In this document: positions 6,328-11,273 of the stretch, piece by piece
Layout of the letters: every line of letters starts with the position of its first letter
Numbering within the stretch: the first letter of the stretch is position 1
NCBI GenBank assembly: GCA_014729935.1
Contig: WJJB01000202.1
Span: forward strand, 1 to 11,273
Length of the DNA: 11,273 nucleotides
Origin: Candidatus Bathyarchaeota archaeon
Lineage (GTDB): Archaea; Asgardarchaeota; Lokiarchaeia; Sigyniarchaeales; Sigyniarchaeaceae
Reading direction: 5' to 3'
Position numbers and translations under genes: made by a program
The notes under the pieces: model-generated
Told to the model about the DNA's origin: nothing
What the model saw: only the letters and a program-made list of their open reading frames with translations
The model's database searches: none

Positions 6328-7335
6328 TCAATCCGATTCTTCATCTTTATCTTTCGATTTCTTTTTCTTGCCACGTTTCTTCTTGTCTTTCTTTTTCTTA
6401 TCCTTGCTGGATTTTTCTTCGTCGTCCTCTTCATCCACTGAATCATCATCATCGTCTTCCGATTGTTCATCCTCCTTGAGGATTTCCTCGGCATCGAGAT
6501 CTTCATCTTCATCCTCATCGCCTGAATCGGCAGCATCCTCTTCAAGTTCTTCATCATCAATCAAGAGGTCTTCTCCATCGGCAATATCACCCTCGATTTT
6601 ATCACTGAGCACTTCTTCGGGGGAGACTTCGATCGTTTCTAGCTCTTCTTCTTCCTCCTCTTCTATCTCGAATAGCATTTCCCGTTCAGCTTCTCGCTGG
6701 GCCTCCCGGAGCTTCTCACGGCGGTCGGGATCAAGTCCATCCCTACCAATATATTCAACATCCTTTGGATTATAATAATCAGGAGGAAGTATCTTTACCC
6801 TAATACCCAAGATCCCCGCTTTCAACTTGGCATGGGCGACACCATAACTGATATCCCTTACTGGTTCACCACATTTTATGATGATTCCTTGCCTCATCTT
6901 CTGGTATCTTGCTCTTTGGGAGGTAATTTTTCCGCTGATGATGATTTCAACACCCTGTGCACCAGATCGAATGATTCTTCTCAATAAGCCATAACCTGCC
7001 CGCCGGTAATGCTGCCCCCGCTCCAAGGCGTTCGCAAGTCGTTCAGCCATGATTTGTGCATTTAATTCGGGATTCTTCACTTCTTCGACGTCTATTTGCG
7101 GGTTTTCGATCTTGAAGTTTCTTGCAAGCACCTCCGTGAGGCGTTTCACGTTGGAACCCTTTTTCCCAATGACCAACCCTGGCCGTGCAGCCTCGATGGT
7201 CACGCGCGTGCCGAGTGGAGTTTTTTGCACGTCCAATTGGGCAAAACCAACGCCTTCTAGTTGCTTCTTGAAGAATTCCCGAAGTTGCATCTGGGATATT
7301 GCTTTTTCACAAAAGACTCTTTTGATGCTGGGCAT
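6328..7335 (-). CDS. rps3: Small ribosomal subunit protein S3 with long acidic/lysine-rich C-terminal tail
   Basis: uS3 lies at the mRNA entry of the 30S subunit. The conserved part covers about residues 1-215. It has an N-terminal KH domain with the GxxG loop in RPGLVIGKKGSNVKRLTE (51-68), then ERGQHYRRAGYGLLRRIIRSGAQGVEI..SGKI and the C-terminal domain with GVAHAKLKAGILGIRVKILPP. Archaeal S3 is usually 210-250 residues; this one is 335. Residues 221-310 contain 52 Asp/Glu by my count, and 311-330 are mostly Lys. The frame is unbroken to the stop 21 bp before L29. The ATG at 7335 has no recognisable Shine-Dalgarno sequence, unlike most genes downstream. It is the first gene of the cluster here; L22 is not upstream. 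Confidence 0.95.
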   Translation of the reverse strand: MPSIKRVFCEKAISQMQLREFFKKQLEGVGFAQLDVQKTPLGTRVTIEAARPGLVIGKKGSNVKRLTEVLARNFKIENPQIDVEEVKNPELNAQIMAERLANALERGQHYRRAGYGLLRRIIRSGAQGVEIIISGKITSQRARYQKMRQGIIIKCGEPVRDISYGVAHAKLKAGILGIRVKILPPDYYNPKDVEYIGRDGLDPDRREKLREAQREAEREMLFEIEEEEEEELETIEVSPEEVLSDKIEGDIADGEDLLIDDEELEEDAADSGDEDEDEDLDAEEILKEDEQSEDDDDDSVDEEDDEEKSSKDKKKKDKKKRGKKKKSKDKDEESD

Positions 7336-7427
7336 GTTGATTCGTGTTTTTTGTTAGTATGGTGGATGATAGTGATGCATTAATGGTCAAGTCTAACGCA
7401 TCCAATGAGTTGTAAAATCGTGAATAC

Positions 7428-7435
7428 GATATAAA
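7428..7435 (-). promoter_or_regulatory. Proximal TATA-like box, candidate promoter of the S3 ribosomal operon
   Basis: TTTATATC fits the archaeal TATA consensus TTTAWA. A start site about 26 nt downstream would fall near 7405, giving S3 a leader of about 70 nt. The bases upstream (CAATGG) are a poor match to a purine-rich BRE. An identical octamer lies 144 bp upstream. This is sequence pattern only. Confidence 0.45.
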
Positions 7436-7479
7436 CCATTGCGTGCGAAATTCTTGCATTATAATGTCTCCGAAGCAAA

Positions 7480-7549
7480 GGAATTGTCGCAATGCAAGCA
7501 CCGCGAGTATTCCAATTCTCCCGGCTGGTCATGCCGTGAGAAGTGCTTG
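7480..7549 (-). ncRNA. Candidate structured RNA or structured leader upstream of S3, possibly pseudoknotted
   Basis: On the minus strand three helices can form. Helix A pairs CAAGCAC (7549-7543) with GTGCTTG (7501-7495), seven perfect pairs. Hairpin B (7542-7516) pairs TTCTC with GAGAA and CGG with CCG around one A/G mismatch and a 9-nt loop. Hairpin C (7513-7480) pairs GGAAT with ATTCC and TCGC with GCGA around a symmetric 2x2 mismatch, with a 12-nt loop. The GTGCTTG of helix A lies inside the loop of hairpin C, so A plus C would make a pseudoknot, or they may alternate. The 5' edge coincides with the start site expected from the TATA box at 7572-7579. I do not recognise it as tRNA, SRP, RNase P or C/D-box RNA. 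Confidence 0.35.
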
Positions 7550-7571
7550 GGTAGGATGAAAGAAATCGGGG

Positions 7572-7579
7572 GATATAAA
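7572..7579 (-). promoter_or_regulatory. Distal TATA-like box upstream of the structured segment
   Basis: TTTATATC, the same octamer as at 7428-7435, follows a T-run (plus-strand A at 7577-7582). A start about 26 nt downstream falls at about 7549, the first base of the structured segment. The T-run directly after the stop codons of the short ORF could also act as a terminator for that ORF. Confidence 0.4.
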
Positions 7580-7587
7580 AAACGTTA

Positions 7588-7822
7588 TTAATAAATCCAT
7601 CCTCCAAATGGATTAAAGGGATTATCATTCTTGATTTTCACATGTGGTGCTGGGCTTCTCACCGCGAGTGCATCGCTGGTTCTACCACGAGCGAGCCTGA
7701 GTCTCGCGGCAAATCGTTCGGCCGCCTTCGAAAAGCGGTCCAGCGGGAAGGATGTCTTGGTCCTTGATGCAGGTTATGAATTTTCGGCCTTCTTCGGATT
7801 TTTCCTTGTTTTCTTCCCACAT
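7588..7822 (-). pseudogene. Small unrecognised gene split over two reading frames (about 77 residues if joined)
   Basis: From the ATG at 7822 one frame reads MWEENKEKSEEGRKFITCIK, then DQDILP, before drifting to a TAG at 7682-7684. The frame one base further reads LDRFSKAAERFAARLRLARG and ends HVKIKNDNPFNPFGGWIY with tandem TAA stops at 7588-7590 and 7585-7587. Both pieces look coding in codon choice and composition. A single +1 shift at the CCC codon at 7747-7745, or one surplus C in that run, joins them cleanly. The joined protein would have 26 + 51 residues. In-frame GTG (7837) and TTG (7840) starts are also possible. I do not recognise the protein. It may be a sequencing error, a decayed gene or programmed frameshifting. 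It sits between the membrane gene and S3. Confidence 0.45.
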
Positions 7823-7862
7823 GTCGATGCGTTCCACCAACGAACCTATTGGAAAAGGAGCT

Positions 7863-7900
7863 GTTCACGTGAGAAATAGGAGAGTTCACGTGAGATATAG
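7863..7900. repeat. Tandem 17-bp repeat with TCACGTGA palindrome, candidate operator
   Basis: Two copies, GTTCACGTGAGAAATAG (7863-7879) and GTTCACGTGAGATATAG (7884-7900), differ at one base and are spaced exactly 21 bp, about two helical turns. Each contains the 8-bp palindrome TCACGTGA. On the minus strand the upstream copy contains CTATATC, a weak TATA-like string. The pair overlaps the membrane gene's stop and precedes the short split ORF by about 25-40 bp. This looks like a dimer-binding operator, but the binding factor is unknown. Confidence 0.5.
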
Positions 7901-9763
7901 GTGCCAATATAGGATTGTGCCTGCAATCGTTGTCAAGGTGATGCCGATCCACCACGCCATGCGTTTCTTGATCGGGGTCATTATATCCATTAAAGACTTC
8001 GAAATGTCACCTGTATCCCCTTTACGCCCGAATAGCGCGCGTACCATGGATAGGTGAAGGCGCAAGGTCTTTTTGAACGTCCGGTTCAAGGCAAATGGTA
8101 TGTTATACACGGTTCCATCCTGCTCGGTTACCCGCAGGCCAGGCCGTGGGTGGATCAATGCCAGTGAAGCCCATGCTGAAATACCTGCCATCGCAAGTGT
8201 CATTCCAATGCGTTGCATGAGCATTTTGGTTCCATCAAGACGGATAATCCATGAGATGGTTACCTGGTAGGCCGTGGCACACCATAGCAAGATGCACAAG
8301 AAGATGGAAAAGAAATCCAGCTTCCTAACCATCATCGATTTCTTCACATTCCTTATCTGCATGAAAGAAATCCTATCATTCATCCACCACAAGCGCCGGT
8401 GGAGGTGTAGCGAATGTATTTCCCTTGAATTGGACGCGGTATATTCACCATCCCGAGGATTCAATCCTTGCACGTGATAGCCGCGTGCCTTGGTGAAATC
8501 TCTCTGTAATGCTTGGATTGCCCACGTCACCCCGAGTACAAGCAATGTCCAATGAATGAACGCGCTTCCCATGGCGAATTGGTAATCCAAGAAAGCCAAG
8601 TTGACCCATGCAATGCCGATGAAGGCAACGCCAGTGACCAAGTTGAAGTAATAACGCTGGGTGCGACGGAAGGTATCCCCGCCAGGGCGAGTAGTAATAA
8701 ATTCCCTGTTGGCATCCAAATCAAGAACGGATGCCATTCCATCCAAGACACTTCCTTTCAAGCGCACCGGTACAAACCATGATTCGAATATCGCATCCCC
8801 CGTTTCGATCTTCAGGTAAGAATGCGGGAATAGGACCAAGAGAAGCGCGATCACGGCGATCACCGCCCCCGTCATGATCCCCGTCCATGAAACGGCAATG
8901 GGAGTGGTGGAAGGATCTCCCGGCACCACCAAGAACGTGAATCCCTGCTGCAAGAAAAGTATTGCAGGTGGAAGGAGCAACAATAACCAGGCAGGCTTCG
9001 GGCCAGAATGATTATTTCTCAGGAACGCTCGTTTCACTTCCCCCCTTGGTATCTCGGTGGTCATGGTCACGATGCCCCGATGCTCGTAATAAGTGATGAA
9101 GTTCGGAGTGATGGAAATGCGCCCGAAATAATTAGAAAATAGGCTGCGCACGGCGAGAATGGCACCGGTAATACCAGGAAATACGCCATAAGCGTAAAAA
9201 TAACTGGGGCCGTTATGAAAAAGCACGGCGCCCTCTGGAGCATTATCAATGGTGAATCCACCACCATGCACCATAAAATTAACGATACCTAGCGTCACCA
9301 TGATCATGCCAGCCACGAAACGAATGAGATTCATTGAGACGAAATGCATCGACCGTTCAGGTGTTTCCCTATCTTTTTGCAACATCCGGGGTATCAAGTG
9401 ATTGGCGCGTAACTTGGAATTGGACCGGGTGAGCCCCAATGCGATCAGGATACCTCCTGCCACCCCGAGCAAAATATCACCCGTCCAAGCCAAGTTAATC
9501 TCCCTTGGAGGGTCGATGAACTTGATCTCAACAGCAACAAGACCATTGAATACAACATTATCCAACCCGGTCACGAGTAATAAGATGGCAACGATGGCGA
9601 GCACTGTTCCACCAATGATGAATGCGATGCTGGTGATCAAGCGCCTTGGAACCATCCGATGTAATTGCTTCATGTCACGAGCCGGTAGCTCTTGACTTTG
9701 AAGCGGTTTTGATGATTCTTTCTTGGATTCACCATCAACCGTTGCATTTCCATTATCCATCAT
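7886..9763 (-). CDS. Polytopic membrane protein of unknown function (about 11 TM segments)
   Basis: The 625-residue protein has a polar N-terminus (MMDNGNATVDGESKKESSKP), then hydrophobic segments near residues 42-64, 91-111, 144-164, 188-208, 257-279, 289-311, 373-392, 397-418, 483-505, 517-537 and 602-622. Transmembrane pairs 3/4, 5/6, 7/8 and 9/10 are each followed by a 50-65 residue soluble piece with alternating beta-type pattern, such as GRISITPNFITYYEHRGIVT and SYLKIETGDAIFESWFVPVR. This suggests four copies of a 'TM hairpin plus beta module', vaguely like bacterial PH (DUF304/YdbS-type) proteins; that comparison is a guess. The start ATG at 9763 overlaps the upstream gene's TGA (ATGA), so the pair is translationally coupled. 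A longer TTG start ten codons upstream is less likely. I see no catalytic motif. Confidence 0.85.
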   Translation of the reverse strand: MMDNGNATVDGESKKESSKPLQSQELPARDMKQLHRMVPRRLITSIAFIIGGTVLAIVAILLLVTGLDNVVFNGLVAVEIKFIDPPREINLAWTGDILLGVAGGILIALGLTRSNSKLRANHLIPRMLQKDRETPERSMHFVSMNLIRFVAGMIMVTLGIVNFMVHGGGFTIDNAPEGAVLFHNGPSYFYAYGVFPGITGAILAVRSLFSNYFGRISITPNFITYYEHRGIVTMTTEIPRGEVKRAFLRNNHSGPKPAWLLLLLPPAILFLQQGFTFLVVPGDPSTTPIAVSWTGIMTGAVIAVIALLLVLFPHSYLKIETGDAIFESWFVPVRLKGSVLDGMASVLDLDANREFITTRPGGDTFRRTQRYYFNLVTGVAFIGIAWVNLAFLDYQFAMGSAFIHWTLLVLGVTWAIQALQRDFTKARGYHVQGLNPRDGEYTASNSREIHSLHLHRRLWWMNDRISFMQIRNVKKSMMVRKLDFFSIFLCILLWCATAYQVTISWIIRLDGTKMLMQRIGMTLAMAGISAWASLALIHPRPGLRVTEQDGTVYNIPFALNRTFKKTLRLHLSMVRALFGRKGDTGDISKSLMDIMTPIKKRMAWWIGITLTTIAGTILYWHLYLT

Positions 9764-11273
9764 GGAAGCACCCCGAGGTACTTGCACAGCCAATATACCA
9801 GCAAAAAATCGATACTCATGGATTCTCGTCTCGGTTGGTTACCGCTGCTACCCCACGGGTCGAACGGGCACCGTTGCCAAATGAAATTCGAGGAGGCGAC
9901 ATCCATCATGTCCACGGTTGCGGGCTGATAGTATACTGTTTTATCGAGATTTAACTCATCCACGACGAAATGGAGAAGGGATCCCACGGGACTCCCCAGA
10001 AGGCTATCAACCAGCTCATCATTGGGAACCACTTCATGCCACCCTGGTCTTGGGTTTACGGGTCCGCGAATGTTGGGAAAATGATTCGGGTAGAAGCGAA
10101 TCAACTGGTCCACGATGTCCGATTCCATTATTGGATTATCCTCTCCCGATAAAGCAAGCCATGCGAGGTTGAACCACGCGTTCCGGTGATATCGCACCGC
10201 GTCATAAAACCGTGTCCTGAACTTGTTGAGATACAGCTGCTTGAGTTGCGGGTCTGTTTCCATGGCTACGAGATTAAAATAACCTGCCACGTGAATGTTG
10301 TTACCAAAATAGTCGTTGATCATGTTCATGCTATTGCTATCTTCGAGCTGGCTGATGAGATTTCGCTCGATTGCGTAATGCCTGTACAAGCCAGCATACT
10401 TTTCGGGATTCACTGCCCGTGCCAATTGCAAGAGTCCAAGGCACCAGTAGGCGCTTGAAAGCACTGTTGAAAACATGTGGGTCCCCGTTGGCGTGCCATC
10501 ACCGTTGAAGGCACTCCAGCCCGTTGCTTGCAAGCCGTCAACGAGTTGCTCAACGAGCAAACGGATTGTCTCGCGCACCCAACTATCATCACCCGCGACA
10601 AGTTCCCACGCCCTACCGAGCCCGAGCATGAGTCCGGAATGCTGATCCCTGCTTGCATGACCGCACCATCTCCAATTGGCATACCTGCCTGAACCGTTGG
10701 CATTTTTGGGGGATTCGCTTTGGTAGAGCGACCAATACACATGTCGGAATGGCCCCGAATCGAGATGCGGGGGGCAAAAGTACCGGGCGAGCATGCAGGT
10801 GTAATTCGGCCCGATCCCGCCATTTGGAACTGCTAGTAGCATGGCGGTACCATTCAAGACGCGCTTGACCTTTTCAAGGGCATCCAACCTGCGGTTTTCG
10901 TTTCCTGAATTTTTTTCAACAGCGTAATGGTATGCTTCAGCAGCCAACGTGTGCCCGGTCCAGCATGCCCCGTCCCCGGGTGCATCGTAATAATCCACGA
11001 TGCTGAGGTTTAAATCGCTAAAAGTGGTTATGCAGGACACGTTCAATGGCAGGTGGTGATCGTGCAATCGTTCTTCGTAGAAATCTGCCATGGAATCAAG
11101 TCGCTGATACGTGGATGCATTTGGTATGAGGAAGGTGCTCGTGTTGTAATACAAATTATCGCCGATGGCAAATGAATTGGCTTGGATTGCAATGCCATTA
11201 AACACCCAACTTGCCAATCCGCCGAAAATTGCAACGGGTGAAATGATGAGAGCGAAAATTGCAATGGTTCTCG
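9760..11273 (-). CDS. Secreted six-hairpin (alpha/alpha)-barrel-like protein, 5' end outside the window
   Basis: The frame is open to the window edge, giving 503 visible residues and no start. The first visible residues (RTIAIFALIISPVAIFGG) are a hydrophobic signal peptide or anchor, so the protein is exported. The body fits secreted six-hairpin toroid proteins: GDGACWTGHTLAAEAYHYAV, then WRWCGHASRDQHSGLMLGLG with an S/R-D-Q-x-x-G type motif, GWSAFNGDGTPTGTH, and NSMNMINDYFGNNIHVAGYF. Such folds occur in polysaccharide-acting enzymes, but I cannot name a substrate or catalytic residues. Seven N-x-S/T sequons cluster in the first 200 residues, which suits an archaeal N-glycosylated surface protein. 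Its stop overlaps the start of the membrane gene. It is unrelated to the ribosomal genes. Confidence 0.8.
   Translation of the reverse strand, partial: RTIAIFALIISPVAIFGGLASWVFNGIAIQANSFAIGDNLYYNTSTFLIPNASTYQRLDSMADFYEERLHDHHLPLNVSCITTFSDLNLSIVDYYDAPGDGACWTGHTLAAEAYHYAVEKNSGNENRRLDALEKVKRVLNGTAMLLAVPNGGIGPNYTCMLARYFCPPHLDSGPFRHVYWSLYQSESPKNANGSGRYANWRWCGHASRDQHSGLMLGLGRAWELVAGDDSWVRETIRLLVEQLVDGLQATGWSAFNGDGTPTGTHMFSTVLSSAYWCLGLLQLARAVNPEKYAGLYRHYAIERNLISQLEDSNSMNMINDYFGNNIHVAGYFNLVAMETDPQLKQLYLNKFRTRFYDAVRYHRNAWFNLAWLALSGEDNPIMESDIVDQLIRFYPNHFPNIRGPVNPRPGWHEVVPNDELVDSLLGSPVGSLLHFVVDELNLDKTVYYQPATVDMMDVASSNFIWQRCPFDPWGSSGNQPRRESMSIDFLLVYWLCKYLGVLP

Noticed and set aside
6233..6775. Long serine-rich plus-strand frame opposite the S3 tail (a similar one lies opposite the L32e tail at 1366-1599)
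   Set aside because: Poly-Ser frames are the expected antisense of Asp/Glu-rich codons (GAT/GAA/GAG read backwards) and have no independent support.
7465..7513. H/ACA guide RNA for the hairpin followed by ACA
   Set aside because: The ACA lies about 12 nt beyond the stem base rather than directly after it, and no k-turn or pseudouridylation pocket is evident.
7495..7549. tRNA-like 7-bp closing stem
   Set aside because: The enclosed segment has no T-loop (GTTCGAAT type), no D-arm and no anticodon arm, and at 55 nt it is too short.
7594..7614. Inverted repeat AATCCAT/ATGGATT with a 7-nt loop as an intrinsic terminator
   Set aside because: It lies within the last codons of the small gene, is AT-rich and weak, and its T-run is not immediately adjacent. 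A chance palindrome is as likely.
7380..7628. An 82-codon minus-strand frame covering the S3 upstream region
   Set aside because: It overlaps the end of the small gene, both TATA-like boxes and the structured segment, has no ribosome binding site, and its product resembles no family.
7631..7879. An 82-codon plus-strand frame beginning with TTG across the small split gene
   Set aside because: It is codon-aligned antisense to the first half of the minus-strand gene, starts in mid-region on TTG without a ribosome binding site, and runs through the TCACGTGA repeat. The minus-strand reading has better amino-acid composition.
7863..7900. CRISPR-type repeat
   Set aside because: Only two copies, 17 bp long with a 4-bp gap, which is far too short for spacers.

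Overview
This is an archaeal chromosome segment in which every supported gene lies on the minus strand, so transcription runs from high to low coordinates. Positions 1-7335 hold the S10/spc-type ribosomal protein cluster in archaeal order: S3, L29, Rnp1 (RNase P protein 1), S17, L14, L24, S4e, L5, S14, S8, L6, L32e, L19e, L18 and the start of S5, which is cut by the window edge. The archaeal/eukaryotic-only members (S4e, L32e, L19e, Rnp1) and the many GTGAT/AGGTGA ribosome-binding sites show this is an archaeon. S3 and L32e carry long acidic C-terminal tails. This could fit an Asgard-type lineage, but that placement is inference.

The cluster begins abruptly at S3. L22, which precedes S3 in most archaea, is absent. 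In its place are about 250 bp without a gene (7336-7587), a short ORF split over two reading frames (7588-7822), and a translationally coupled pair of envelope genes. The noncoding block holds two identical TATA-like boxes 144 bp apart. A strongly self-complementary 70-nt segment (7480-7549) starts where a transcript from the distal box should begin.

Positions 7886-11273 encode a secreted, six-hairpin (alpha/alpha)-barrel-like protein, truncated at its 5' end by the window edge, and an 11-segment membrane protein. They overlap by an ATGA and so form one translational unit. Two copies of a 17-bp element centred on TCACGTGA lie 21 bp apart over the membrane gene's stop codon and ahead of the short ORF.

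The ribosomal genes are separated by only 2-32 bp. They should be co-transcribed and supply 14 ribosomal subunits plus one RNase P subunit. The envelope pair appears functionally unrelated. The most unusual parts are the 7336-7900 interval and the two acidic ribosomal tails.
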